Made by a program: the position numbers and the translations under genes
Notes under the pieces: model-generated
Told to the model about the DNA's origin: nothing
Database searches by the model: none
The model's input: the letters and a program-made list of their open reading frames with translations, nothing else
NCBI GenBank assembly: GCA_004352715.1
Contig: SCFE01000104.1
Coordinates: forward strand, 1,608,122-1,672,121
Length of the DNA: 64,000 nt
Origin: Hofstenia miamia
Lineage: Eukaryota > Xenacoelomorpha > Acoela
Reading direction: 5' to 3'
Shown here: positions 35,291-47,370 of the stretch, piece by piece
How positions within the stretch are numbered: the stretch's first letter is position 1
How the letters are laid out: each line of letters begins with the position of its first letter

Positions 35291-37200
35291 GCATAAATAA
35301 CGTATCAGTACTAAGTGTTAATCGATATATGTGCTATTTAAGCATTAGATTTTCAAATATTTGAGAGACCATGTGATTTCTTATGTTAGTATATGTTTCT
35401 CAGTTTCTAGAAACAGATGTGTTCTACATAAATCTTGTATACTATACAATAACACTTATTTGCAGACAAAAATTAAATGTTATTTATTATAAAATACCAG
35501 GCAATATTAACTCCTTTATTTTAGTTTAGTGAGTGCTATTGGACCTTTAGGTGAGCAGCCTGTAAGGAGAATCCTACTGTATATACTCAAATATTTAAAA
35601 ATACGAGAATTATGGATTGTGAAGTCTCAAGAATTAATTCTATGGCAAATATATCAAACATAATTAGTTTGACATTTCTTCGCTATTTAGCTCCATAAAA
35701 TCAGTATAAGCTTGGTCTTATGTTTTATTAATGAAACTCTTAGAAACTTTCTCTTATAAATTTAATATAACTCGGCTGCACGCATTGAATTCAGGGAATT
35801 GCTATATGATAACAAATTTCTACTTTAGAAGTGGTGAGATTTACAAAATTGTAAAACCTCCTGGAAAAGTAAGATGTTACAAGAAAATTATTTGCAACAA
35901 GCATCCTTCGGAAAAATGTTCATTGGCTTCAATACACCGTTCAAAGAAATACATTAGTATTCGTTGTATATTGTAAATAGTGCAAGATATTATGTACTGC
36001 ATGTAGTTTTTCTCAGCCTTGATTTTGTTAGCAGCTCTTCCTATATGTAATTAATAATTGAAAATTTTTAAAGTGTCTATTGTTTCATTTTGATAAAAAT
36101 TTTATAAAATTACAAAAATGTATGCCATTTTTAATAATACGAAAATTATATTACATTAAGTACACATTGTGTTTCCTTAAGTTTAAACAACAAAAAAATA
36201 ACGTATTATACTGGGACATAACTTTTTTATTTGTTTTGTATCCATAGAAAGCTTGCAATAATAAATATAAGAAGTTAGAATGTGCTTTAATTTTGTAGAA
36301 TTATAGGATCAGAGATTCTACAAAATTCATTATTCTATACAAAAATTATTGATAATTGGCATGTTTTGAATAAATGATTGAGCCTTCATTTTTAGCAATT
36401 TTAGATTCATTGTAAAATAGGTTTTCTGATTTATTTTAAATGCATTAAAGCATATTAGCGATTTAATGTACAGATACGTTTTTTCCATAAATCTATATAA
36501 TTTTGAAGAATAATTAAATTCTTCTATAAAAATTTCTCTTATTTAGAAGAATTTGGTTTCCAAGAATATAAGAAATAATTGTTACTACAAATATTCCACC
36601 CTTCCGCCTCACCACCTTCAAACACGTTCAGTGGACTCCAATCAATAGCAAATTTTGCTTGCCAACCAATTCCAATCCATTTCCAATGTCCAATTGAAAT
36701 CCAATTAGATTCCAATTCCAATGGACAAGCTTGCGCATGACAGTGTATGATCTTGTCTGATTTAGTGCTGCTAACTGCTTTAACCGCTAAAATTCTACCC
36801 ACTCCCAAATTTCTTATGTGCATGTAATAGAGTGAACTGTTAATTGCAAAGTGTTTTAATTATAATGATGTTTGGCAATAAACAAAAGCAATTAATGGTT
36901 AAATATTTTAGCTAATTATCTCAAACCATAATCATTAATTTACGGGATTTATTTCGTCCTTAAATGCTCAAAGTTGGACAAGAAAATAACGATATACGAC
37001 CACAATATTCGTTACATTACTATTTTAATGCGTGTCATTTGACTGTTATTAAAATAAAATTTCGCATTTAATGGCGGCAAATCGAAAACGTTCAGTAACT
37101 ATAGACTTTAGTTAAGAGTTAAGACTAGGTTATAAGTTGGAGGGGTAGCATTGGTGTATTGTGTGAATTTGTGATCAAGAGGTCTATGTAATTTGAGAGA
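35291..37200. other. intergenic with ATTGGAATT-rich patch
   Basis: No supported gene. An 81-codon plus-strand open frame at 35731-35976 has four cysteines near its end but no signal peptide or known domain. At about 36655-36725 the minus strand repeats words such as ATTGGAATT and ATTGGA, giving a biased open frame (36539-36823) that I read as low-complexity DNA. Confidence 0.4.
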
Positions 37201-37205
37201 CACAC

Positions 37206-37237
37206 TCAAAAGGCGAGTGAAGCCAGCCTTTTGAGCC
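37206..37237. repeat. short perfect hairpin
   Basis: CTCAAAAGGC and GCCTTTTGAG form a 10-bp perfect stem around a loop of about 12 bases. It lies near the left end of the repeat block 37.1-40.7 kb. Confidence 0.75.
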
Positions 37238-37289
37238 TTTTTCCCATTGAGAAAATTTTGATGTATTGAATTGAAAAATTTATATAGTT

Positions 37290-38700
37290 TCATTTCAGTT
37301 TTGTACTTCAGCATGTATTGCAATCAATTATATATCTCCTTAGCTTCACAGCTAAAATAGCAACATTAGTTGCTTTCTTAGTTGTATTATGAAAAAAGTC
37401 TCACAAAGTATTGACTGTGTCATCAATTTCCCAACTGCTCACTTTGTTCATTGAATAAGAATATTGAATTTAAAAAACTATCTGTACTTTCATTTCTGTT
37501 TTGTACTGCAGCATGTATTACAATCAATTAGATATCTCTTTAGCTTCACAGCTGAAATAGCAATGTTAGTACCTTGTTTAGTTATACTATGTATAGGTTG
37601 AGTTTGCATTAACATTTCTATTTGATTGTACTTAATGTTTTCACTGTTCATCATTCACGTTTATTTAATTTCCTACATTGGATATAATGTTTTTAGATTG
37701 TTTGGAATTGTGTTTAGCTATTAATATTTCTTTAGCATCACAGATAAAATAGCAACATTAGTTGCTTCATTAGTTGTACTATGAATAGGTGGAGTTAGCA
37801 ATAATATCTCCCTTTGATTGTGTTTAATGGTAAACCAATAAAATGTTTTAATATGTTTCCAGATTCCTGCTCCCCTTGAGTAATGTACTTAAGTATTATC
37901 TGCTTAAAAGCAGAGGTATCATGAGAGAGCTGACTCTCACTCATTGTTGCCAGACTAATTCTGCACTTACTACAAAATAAGTTTTTTAAATGGTAAACCA
38001 ATTAATTTTTTTAAAGTTTGTTTAGATTAATAGTCCCCTTAGAGTAAGGTGCTTATGTATTAACTGCTCAAGACAGTGGTCTTACGAGAGAGCTCACCCC
38101 ATTCATTGTTGATGGTCTATTTTTACAATGACTTCAAAATTAGTTTTTTAAATGTATTTAACACTTCTAAAATAATGAAACAATTACAATGACTTAAAAG
38201 GAATTAAATAGGTGATCCACAAAAAAACTATTTTTTTCATTCAATTATATTCAATGTAATTAAAATTTCATTTGTGAGGTCAAACTGCTGTAAGTGACTC
38301 TAAGAAAAATTTTAGTTTAAGCTTTGCATGTGAAATGCACTACTAAATATGGTAATTTTAATATTTGTTTATATAGATTAGAAATTTTGTTTGAAATAGG
38401 TATTAAATTATGGATACGCAAAAGAAAAGTTCAAAATATTCTTATAACTTCAACTACAAAAATCATTTTGGTTAATTAGTATTGAACTTTTGTACTTTGC
38501 AATAAAAGTTATTTTGTGGAAATGACACTAAGCAAATATATTAATTTTAGCTTTGCAAATGGAGTGCACAACCATATACTTTAGAATGCAATGGCAAGAT
38601 TAATATTTGTTTATATAGATCAGGAATGTTGCTTGAAATTGGTATTAAAGTATGGTTATTGTTATAACTTTAACTAAGAACATTATTGCACTCTTTTCTA
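37290..38700. repeat. several sets of degenerate local tandem repeats
   Basis: Set 1: TTTTGTACTTCAGCATGTAT ... TAGCTTCACAGCTAAAATAG ... at about 37290, 37490 and, partially, 37725. Set 2: AATGGTAAACCAAT ... through GAGAGAGCT ... TCATTGTTG, at about 37827 and 37990, period about 160. Set 3: AGCTTTGCA ... TTTGTTTATATAGAT ... GGTATTAAA at about 38320 and 38550. Copies are clearly diverged. No coding capacity seen. Which element type, if any, this belongs to is unknown. Confidence 0.75.
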
Positions 38701-40290
38701 ATTTTGTCTAAAATAGCTATTAAATATGGTATTTTTTAAATAAAATTGTATTTTCTTTTTTCTAATAATTGCCATTTAATCTGATTTTTCAATTTTGATG
38801 TCAATAGTTTGCTAGGATTTATGGAAATGAATGAAAATTCAAAAACTTGAAATTTTTCGATAAAAACAGTTGAATAAAAAATAACTTGTTTATGTATTCA
38901 AACATTAAGAAATTAATTCATTTTAACTGTAAAAAAACTTTCTGTTGTAGTAGAGGTCTATTGGTGCTGTTAAACAAATTTGAATTCTTTATCTGTATCT
39001 AATTAACATCAAATAGAACAAGGAAAATTTGTTTTAATGAATGATATTAAATTACCATTACTAAAATTCAAAAAATCCCTAAATACCTTAATTTTTCACT
39101 ACACTTAAATTTATAATTTGATTAAAATGTCTTAACTATACTTTAAAAATTACTTTGATTTGCATGTAAACACTATCAAATGCTATTGGAATCCTAAAAT
39201 TTATAAAAAATATTGCAAATATATTCAGACTGCATTTCAATAATTTAATTAGAAATGTAAAAAATCTTCAAAAAATGTCTTAGCATGCACATTCAAATTA
39301 TAGGTCAAATGTATTTGCTGATATAAAAAATAACAGCACTAAATTTGTGTTTAGAGGAGACAAATTCAAATTTTCATTTGTTATGGATAGGTACATAGTG
39401 CATAGGTGAGTTGCTGTTGTGGGTACCTCACATCTTGCAAGATTTATCTATAATATCCATTTTGATCATTCACAATATTTTTTGCAAGTTTATAGGGGTG
39501 TCCTAATGTGAAGTGTACAATTTTAAAACAACATTTTAAATTTTATTTTTTTCTAAAAAAATCGCTATAATTTTTACAAAATTACTAAAACAACCTATAA
39601 TATTCATATCTAGAAGGGAAAATTTCCCATTTTAGAAGATTGACAGTGAATTTTGGGAAAATTATTTTTGAATGTTATTTCTTGTATTACTGCAAATATC
39701 TAAAACGTAAAAATTTCCAATTTTTGAATTTTTATTTTGAGAAAAACTTTTTTTAGTTGAAATTTTTAAAACTTTCCGTATTGGGACAGGATTAAACAAA
39801 TTAAAATCTCCTTTCAAAATTGCGCATTTTGGTGTAAAAATCTTATTCATAGCTTGATTATATCAAGAGTTATTAAAGAAAATTTCTTTTATGAAAAATT
39901 TGCTCAGCTCTGGCAATTCTAGCTCAGCTAATATTGATCTTAGAGCTAAAAATACTAAGAAACAATTTTTTTAGTAAAATTTGCAACTTAAAAACTCAAA
40001 TGGAGCTGTAATATATTTAAAATTTTTGTTGGTATGGCCTGCTAAAGGTATAAAAAATTTAAAAATTCAGCCTTATTAAAAAATTTATACAAACTTCTAA
40101 TGTTGGGAATTTAAAAAAACTTTTAAATTTAAAATCCATTGCCCATTTTTTTCGTGAGCTCTCTCCACATATCATCAATGACAGCAAAAAATTGTTTTCC
40201 GCTAGAGGGCGCAATTTTGCCTAGTTCATGTTTGTAAAGGACTTTAACTTTTGGAGTTCTTTAAGCCTGCAAAATTTCATGTTGATAGTT
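38701..40290. other. non-coding AT-rich part of the same repeat block
   Basis: Homopolymer-rich sequence with no supported exon. No internal repeat as clear as in the flanking segments. Confidence 0.4.
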
Positions 40291-40678
40291 GCAATATTGA
40301 CAGAGCAACGGGCAAAAATGTGTTTTTCAAGAAATTTTGAGGGAGTATAGAAAGCAACTAATGTTGCTTAACAAGAGTTAATTCAGAACAAAACTTATAT
40401 GATTCTTCAAGATGAAAGTATTGGAGGCCCACGTGGGGCCACTCCAAATTTGGGAGGGCGTGGTCCTTCTTGGCCCCGCTTTTCGCAATATTGACAGAGC
40501 AACGGGCAAAAATGTGTTTTTCAAGAAATTTTGAGGGAGTATAGAAAGCAACTAATGTTGCTTAACAAGAGTTAATTCAGAACAAAACTTATATGATTCT
40601 TCAAGATGAAAGTATTGGAGGCCCACGTGGGGCCACTCCAAATTTGGGAGGGCGTGGTCCTTCTTGGCCCCGCTTTTC
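40291..40678. repeat. perfect 194-bp tandem duplication
   Basis: 40291-40484 and 40485-40678 are identical base for base as far as I can read. Each copy contains AGCAACTAATGTTGCT, a 6-bp-stem palindrome, and a GC-rich tail with GGCCCACGTGGGGCC. The perfection contrasts with the diverged repeats to the left, so it is either a very recent duplication or an assembly artefact. Confidence 0.95.
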
Positions 40679-40736
40679 GGCGCCACCGATTAGTCCGTAT
40701 TATACTGTTCTTAATAAGATAAGCAAATTTCAAATC

Positions 40737-41358
40737 TTAGGGTGCTGCCATTTTCCGCACTTTGTCGGGTACGAACCTTTTAAAATTAATCTTCCTGTCC
40801 ACCTCGACGCGCAAGTATTTTACAGACTCACTGTTGTGGATTGGTGAGTTGTCTTCTGAAACATTAAGGCAAATGTCTTTAGCCAGTTCTTCAAAATCCT
40901 TTGGGCTGAAAACAATGAACTGCGTTTTATTCTTGTTAAGCGTTAATTTATTTTGTTGGAAGTATATATTTGCTATGCTTCTTGTCATTCTCTTGTGGCA
41001 ATAATTGGATATCTATTTCTACTAATGACGCATTGTCATCAGCATATTGGATTAACTCTGAATTACATGTAGTAACATGCTTGGGTAAATCATTTACATA
41101 TATGTAATATGTACAGGTTTTGTTTTCCATTGAGAAAATTGTTTAAAAATGTTCATGAAGATGTGCTTAACCCATAGCTTTTAAGTTTTTGATAGAGGAT
41201 GGCAAAATCGAGACTGTCGAAAGCTTTACTTAGATCTAATAGTAGGGCAATACTACTACTACTAATGTTTTTATTGAGGAAAAAAGTGTTTTTTCATCAA
41301 CAGTGCTGAAAACTTGCCTAAAGATAAATTGTTTATTTGAAAGAATAGCACTAGCGTT
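40737..41358 (-). pseudogene. LINE reverse-transcriptase fragment, downstream part
   Basis: Minus-strand reading, across small frame breaks, gives SNKQFIFRQVFSTVDE (RT motif xxQFGFRxxxST), LLLDLSKAFDSLDFAILYQK (motif A with catalytic Asp), YVNDLPKHV, LIQYADDNASLV (the YADD catalytic motif C), then NKLTLNKNKTQFIVFS and SVKYLRVEVDRKINFK (motifs D-E). This is a CR1/Jockey-type non-LTR reverse transcriptase. The 5' side is interrupted at 41358 by the hAT-like element, and the protein resumes at 42457. Confidence 0.9.
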
Positions 41359-42456
41359 CAGAGATGGAAGTGGGCTGGATTTTTGTGAACTGCCCTGCCA
41401 CAGAATTTGTGCCCTGCACCATTTCTACGTGTTGACATCTATCCCACTTTGACCCACGTTTTATATTCTAACGCCCAAAATTGGCTTCTTCAAAATTTCT
41501 GCTCGAAAACTACTTACGATATTTGTTCTATGATAATTTTCATTGCACTACACCACACCACCAATTTAAATATTTTGAATCATTCCTAAAAGATAGAGAA
41601 TCATTTTTTAAAATGCCATTTCTACTATTACTACCAATAGGAATCGAATAAAAAACGTGATGCCAATGCATACTAATAACATTATTAATAGCAAATTTAA
41701 ATTTAATTTTAACTTCATAAAGCTAATATTTTATGTAATTCATTTATGCAAAGACAATTGCACTCCTTCCAATATAATTGCAAAGCCTATTAACTACAAA
41801 TCAGATCAGAATGATCTTGCTGATATCATTAATTAGAATCAAATCTCACCAAAAGTTAAAATTGCATGGTAATAAATTTTTTCAAAGTGCTACTAAATTT
41901 CCAAGTAAGTCAATTTTTTTTAAGCGGGGAACTTTGATGTAAAAAATACTTTTATAATCTTTAAAATTGGTAATCTCTTACTTCAATCTTTCTTAACTAA
42001 AAAATGTTTTTGCCCCACTTTTGCCCCATGGCATTAATAGCAAAATGAAATTTAATTTAAACTTTTGATAGCTTTTCATAAAGCCAATATTATATGTAAT
42101 ACATTTATGGAAGGACAATCGCACTCCTTCCAATGTGATTGCAAAGCCTTTTGACTACAAATTAGATCAAAATGATCTTACTGATATCATTGAATAGAAT
42201 CTAATTTCACTAAGAGCTAAAAGAGCTAAAAGTGCATGGTAATTGATTTTTCAAAATGCGACTAAATTTCCAAGTAAATTGAATTATTTATTGCAGAAAA
42301 TTTTGATTTAAAAAATACTTTTACAACCTATAAAATTGGCAATCTCTTAGTTCAAAGTTTATTAACTAAGAAGTATTTTTGCCCCACATTTGCCGCATGG
42401 TTACCCACTTTAGAAAATCTTTACGCCATTTTTGCCCCGCCCCATTTCTATCACTG
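41359..42456. mobile_element. hAT-like non-autonomous transposon inserted in the LINE
   Basis: Left end CAGAGATGGAAGTGGGCTGG; right end, reverse complemented, CAGTGATAGAAATGGGGCGG. The flanking octamers CTAGCGTT (41351-41358) and TTATCGTT (42457-42464) agree at six of eight positions, as expected for an aged 8-bp hAT target duplication. The LINE reading frame is interrupted precisely here and continues on the other side, supporting the boundaries. The interior has no transposase and consists largely of a roughly 350-360-bp tandem repeat. Confidence 0.82.
41685..42410. repeat. two diverged tandem copies, about 350-360 bp each, inside the hAT-like element
   Basis: Matching landmarks include TTAATAGCAAA (41686 / 42034), CACTCCTTCCAAT (41761 / 42122), GATATCATT, GCATGGTAAT and TTTTTGCCCCAC. 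Numerous substitutions and small indels separate the copies. Confidence 0.85.
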
Positions 42457-42560
42457 TTATCGTTTAAATAAGAGGTAATTCTGTTTGAATAAAAGTTTTT
42501 GAAACTGGAAACCTTATGCTCTGTTCGATAAAAGAAATTTGACGGCAAGTTTTCTACACT
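42457..42560 (-). pseudogene. LINE reverse-transcriptase fragment, upstream part
   Basis: Minus-strand residues FYSNRITSYLNDN directly before the hAT-like insertion match the RT block EKVxYNRLxSYLxxNNIL that precedes xxQFGFR. Joined across the insertion they continue into SAILSNKQFIFRQ at 41358 and below. Homology fades above about 42560. Confidence 0.7.
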
Positions 42561-43744
42561 TTCTGTAATTGTTATATATGTCATGACGATTGCTAAATAG
42601 CACTTAATCATCAGTAAATTTGTATATATCTGACAGTTGCTAACATTGAAGGTAGCATTATGGTGGTTGCCTTTGGCTTTAGTGACTCAATCATTTGAAT
42701 TACTTCAGTTTTGATATTTGCTGGCAAAATCAGTTTCTGATTCTTCAAGAAATTTTAAGTATGCATTGATTAAATTATTTTCATTTTTCTTTTGGAAGGA
42801 TGGGTTGTAATACTATTTGAAACACTTTATTTTCTATGTATAACCAATGTGTCGAATACTTTCAATGTTAACATGATATGCACATATATAATAAATATGC
42901 AACCAAACACTACTTTCCTTTGTAACATCAAAAATTTCATGCAGTAAATGAATTTCCCATCATTTCACACCTACATAATACGATTTCTACAGGTTGAGCA
43001 GCTAAAATAGTAAATTGCGGTTTTTATTACCATAAATGCAATATCTCTTCAAATTCCATCAATGTTTTCTTTTCTTCTTTGAAGCATCGGAAGGGATGGT
43101 CAGGGGGCTGAGCCCACCCCCACCTATAAGATCGCATACTCCAAGAAAGCACTAAAAAGCCTCCCCATCTTCACTCATTTTGAATATATTTTAGTTCTTT
43201 TATACGAATTTTCAACAAAACTTCAACGATTATTTACTGAGTTATGTATTAATTCAAGTTCAAAAAAGTTGATGGTGAAATTGAATCTCAAATTGTTTCT
43301 AACAATTCTCAAAAAATGATACAAATTTCTAACATTTTGTAAATTTCTAATATATTTTAAGAATTTGTAAATATGATATATTTCAGAAGAAATTAGCTGT
43401 TGGTGGATTTCTAATGTGAGGATCTCTATTCTATTGATTAAGCTGCTACCAGCATCATCACAGCCAAATGGGGTCCTAGGTTTGCAAAGTAAAAAATTTA
43501 CTGTTCATATGCTAGAAATACAACAAATTTTTAATTTTTGTAGTTTTTATTGTATGTTGTCACTAGAGTAATTATTGCATTAGTTGTAAATTGATATGGG
43601 CAAAATTGTTACAGTTAAAGTCAGTAGTGGTACACATCAAACACGTGCAGATGAATGTTGGTATGAGAAATACCTCACAAGTAGAGCCCTACTGAGCATC
43701 AACATCACATCCTTGTCATCATCTATTGATAGTTTCATTGGCTT
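42561..43744. other. intergenic
   Basis: No gene recognised. A GC-rich patch at about 43090-43140 (GGGGGCTGAGCCCACCCCCA) looks like part of a transposon end but has no identified partner. Confidence 0.4.
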
Positions 43745-43895
43745 ATGCAAAGGGGGCATGGTAGAATGCCCCCATCAGGTTTCTAAAATTAATTTTTATT
43801 GGTTAGATCAAACAATTTGGATAAAATATGAAAAGAATATAAATAACTTGGTCATGACTGAAATTTTCTCCTTTTAGAAAATCCAGTATACTCCC
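43745..43895. mobile_element. fragment of a dispersed repeat shared with 54300-54444
   Basis: Shared words in order with 54300-54444: AATT..TTTT(G/A)ATTGG(C/T)TA(A/G)ATCAAA, TCATGACTGA, and a GAAAATCC...TAC.CCC end. A third, shorter match lies near 47860-47915. It directly abuts the left end of the hAT-like element at 43903. Confidence 0.55.
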
Positions 43896-43902
43896 TTTAT
43901 CA

Positions 43903-44946
43903 CAAAGATGGAATCGGATCCAAAATTTTAGGATCCGAATCTTCATGATCCAGATCCAATCCGATCCAAATTTTTAAAAGAATTTTAATTTTCGATCTGA
44001 AATGGATCCAAATATACATAAGTATTCTAAAAATAAATAAACATGGACTTTAAATGTATTTATGTTCTTTCAAATGTGAATAGAAAATTTTAAATGCTTC
44101 AAGTCTGTCTTGAAGTAAAAAATGTACATATACGATATACCGAGGAGGACATTGCCAGGCTTGGACCAAGGTATTAGTAAAATGGGACAACTTATGCAAT
44201 AGTGCATGCAAATCAACTCAAATGTAGTGAATCCTATAAACTTAAGAGTAATGTGTTGAAAAATCAATGCTAAATTTTGATATATTACAACAGTGTCAAA
44301 TGCTCTTCTACTACAATCTAATGCAGTCAGTTTTGGTAAAGCAAACCAAAAATTTAAGAAATGTTTTTGTCAAAATTTATAATGGACCTAAAATTTTCGG
44401 TCAATTTACTTCTATGTTTATCTTTTATCTGTAATTGTCCACCCACAAGAAGCAAATCCGTTTCTGATTTCCAAATCTAAAAATTACCATTTTGCAATGT
44501 TACTGTGAATTGAGAATTGTAGTTAGTTCAAACAACAAGATAAAACTTACTTCAAAATTGCAACTAAAACGATGAAAACAAGAATAGCACAAACAATGGC
44601 GATTTAATGTACAAACCCAAAATTTATATTGAAAGACACTAAAAAAATGGCAGTAGATTGCATTAAAATCTAAACTAAATTTGAAATTTAAATATAGATT
44701 TTGAATTTTACTTTTCATTGAAATTGAATACTAGATTGTATTACAAATTTTAAATTATACAAAAGCAACATTAAAAAAATAATATCCTTTGATTTTTATG
44801 TCAAAGGTATGGCTTTATAAGACCTTTGTATTAGGGGTTATAATAATCACGAACCTTCATTCAATGTAAAAATGTGCATAATTTTATTAAAATGTAGATC
44901 CGATCCGTGCCGAATCGAACCGAGATCCGGTCTCATTCCATCACTG
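43903..44946. mobile_element. hAT-like non-autonomous transposon, about 1.04 kb
   Basis: Left end CAAAGATGGAATCGGATCC; right end, reverse complemented, CAGTGATGGAATGAGACCGG. Both ends are followed inward by repeated GGATCC/CCGATCC words (subterminal repeats). The flanking octamers CTTTATCA (43895-43902) and CCTTGTCA (44947-44954) match at six of eight positions. No transposase inside; short open frames at 44070-44267 and 44500-44718 are AT-rich and unsupported. Confidence 0.75.
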
Positions 44947-47079
44947 CCTTGTCAATTATATATTATTGTTAAAAGATTCTACTGTATACCATTTCAAATA
45001 TTTTGTGAAAATAATGAACAACTTCTATAGTGTGTAGTCATATATTGTTGAGCTCTCCCCCCCTACCTCAAAAGATAGTAAAGCATCTCTGCCTTAAGGG
45101 ATTTAGTACAGAAAATTTAACGTACAACAATTGGGATTTTCAATGTTATTTTGCAGTTCTGAAGAGGGTGTTGTAAAAGAGATACAATTCTTCTGTTCAC
45201 ATTTGCATCTTGAATTTGTATGAAATTGCTTAGTAAATTTATTATTGCCTTCTGTAATGTAGGAATTTTTTCTATTAGCAATGACGAAAGGATATAAGAA
45301 ATTCATTTATGAAGATGTGAATAAATTTCACTGGGCATCTAAGGGGATTGGTCTAATACTACAAGTGTGAAAATTGAAAAAATTCTAAATATTTAGCTGC
45401 ACAAGGGAAACAGGGAAAGCCTAGACATGTGTATAAAATTTTCTTAGTTTGTAAAGACATAAAACGTTTATAGCATGGACCATAGTCATAGTCTTTGTAG
45501 AGAAACAGAAAAGTTTATCATCTTTCTGTTTTGATTCATCAAAAATGGTATTTGATAAAATATAAGTATCAATCCTAGAAATAATTTAGATTAAAATCTG
45601 TTCAAAATTGATGACATAAAAGTTTGAATTTGATCTGTAGATTATTATCTTATTTAAAATATTGTCCAAAGATGTTGAAGCGCTCTTGAAAAAGAAAAAA
45701 CATATATCAAACAGCAGTCAGAAACCAAGAAATATAAGGCTTAGGCAATGTTACAAAAATTCTGTACAAAAAATTACTTCCATTATAGTTAGCCCTAATA
45801 TTTGTTGTGAAATTGGTTTTAGAAATATAAGGTTGAGACAAATTTTTTTTGCAGGAGCATGAAAAAATCACAGCTTAATAAGCTTTAGACAAAAACATTT
45901 AGAACATTAATCAGTGGTGTAGCCAGAAAAAAATTTGCAGGGTGCAAATATTTGATGATTTCAAGGAACTACAAAGTGTTTGTTTTATGACACCACCACC
46001 TGATGTAGAGGTCTGTAAACACAAACCTCGTAGGGTTGATATAGCTTTCTACAAATTTTATTATATTTTCAACAAAACGCCATACTTCGGATTCCAAACT
46101 ATGAACATTTGGGGGAGGCGATGACTCCTTTCGCCCCTACCTGGCTGCGCCTATGGCTGTACTAAGGAAAATTTAATTTTTTAAAAATGTGTTATCCCTT
46201 GTATTCATATTCTTTGCTTCATTAAGAATAGGAATTGTTCATCCGCAATATCACTCAAAGTATGCTTCAAATAGCTGCAATTTGTTTTTCAGATATACTT
46301 AAGGCATTTATGCCGATCTTAAAACCATGAATATCATACCATTTTTTTTACTAAATTTAGAGTACTAACTGCTACAAGTTGAGTCCTGATTTTAACTGTT
46401 GCCTGCTATTATTCATCAAGATCAATGCTTATTGAGTTGAAGATGTAGAGTCACATGCAATCAATATGCTTTGATTCGGCATGGTGATTTATATTGCTGC
46501 TCGCCTTTTCACACATATTGATCAAAATAAATTTTGTGGTCCTTTTTTTGAATTTTTTTTACTGGTGCTACTTCCTAGCACTATTGAACATGATTTATGC
46601 AAGGAAGTCAGTATATAACCATGAAAATATTGATTACTACAAATTTAGGCACACATTTTTTCAAAACTACTTAAACTATTGCCGCAAGTGTGTCATATTC
46701 TTTTGATCCAAACCAAAACAGATTTCGTTAAGTACTGTCCCAATCCAATCCATCTTAATCCAACCCAATCATAATAACTTTAAGGTTTTCTCAAAAACCA
46801 AACTTTAAATTGAGGGTAGAATTCTCAATTTAATTTCGTTGATGCTGTCAGCCCTACTTCGTATATTGAAATGGTAATTGAAGAGGTTTTAGGGCAAACT
46901 ACATTAAGCCATTATATTTGTTGAGAAATTTTTTACAGTAAGCAATCAACTCAAATTTTAAAATTATTCATTATTATTCATGAATTGTGACTCATTTTTT
47001 GGCAAAAAATTGCTTAAACCACTCCAACTATTAGCATTTCTTAAAAATATGTCCCGGTCCAACCCAACCAATAGCCATC
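44947..47079. other. intergenic with possible hAT-type remnant near 45912-46159
   Basis: CAGTGGTGTAGCCAG at 45912 and, reverse complemented, CAGCCATAGGCGCAGCCAGG ending at 46159 could be decayed paired ends of a small hAT-type element, but the flanking octamers do not match. CCAATCCAATCC-type words recur at 46739-46775 and 47055-47070. No gene seen. Confidence 0.4.
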
Positions 47080-47370
47080 TCAACGATAAGAACGCCACCC
47101 TAAGTACTTTTTCAATGTCTTCCATGCTGTGCTTTTTGGAATTTGAGTAGCCTTTGCAATTTGGCATGAAGCTGCAATCCCGCGTGCATGTTGTGACTGC
47201 AATAAAGTTACAGTTTCAGCAACTTCCTCAATCTTCTGATCTGTCACACGCGGTCTTCCAGGCTTCCTGGGTTCCAAAACACAGCCGGAAGACGTAAACT
47301 TCTTCACTAAATTTCGGACTGCAGTGCTCTTTGTTGTATCATCCCAGGCACTGAATTGCTGACTCTCCAC
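47080..47370 (-). pseudogene. Tc1/mariner-superfamily transposase N-terminus (HTH region)
   Basis: A 96-codon open frame reads STAVRNLVKKFTSSGCVLE, then RKPGRPRVTDQKIEEVAETV, then IAKATQIPKSTAWKTLKKYL. This is the paired helix-turn-helix DNA-binding region that begins one group of Tc1/mariner-type transposases (family pattern NTIKKLVKKFEETGSVxDxPRSGRPR ... SSLWRILRKDL). It breaks off near 47080 with no DDE core, and no terminal repeats were found. The open frame suggests modest age. Confidence 0.75.

Noticed and set aside
35731-35976. 81-codon plus-strand open frame with four cysteines
   Set aside because: No signal peptide, no recognised cysteine pattern, no paralogue in the window; length is within random expectation.
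36539-36823. 94-codon minus-strand open frame with repeated Trp/Ile/Gly
   Set aside because: It comes from repeated ATTGGAATT words; no domain, no splice context, and the composition follows the repeat.
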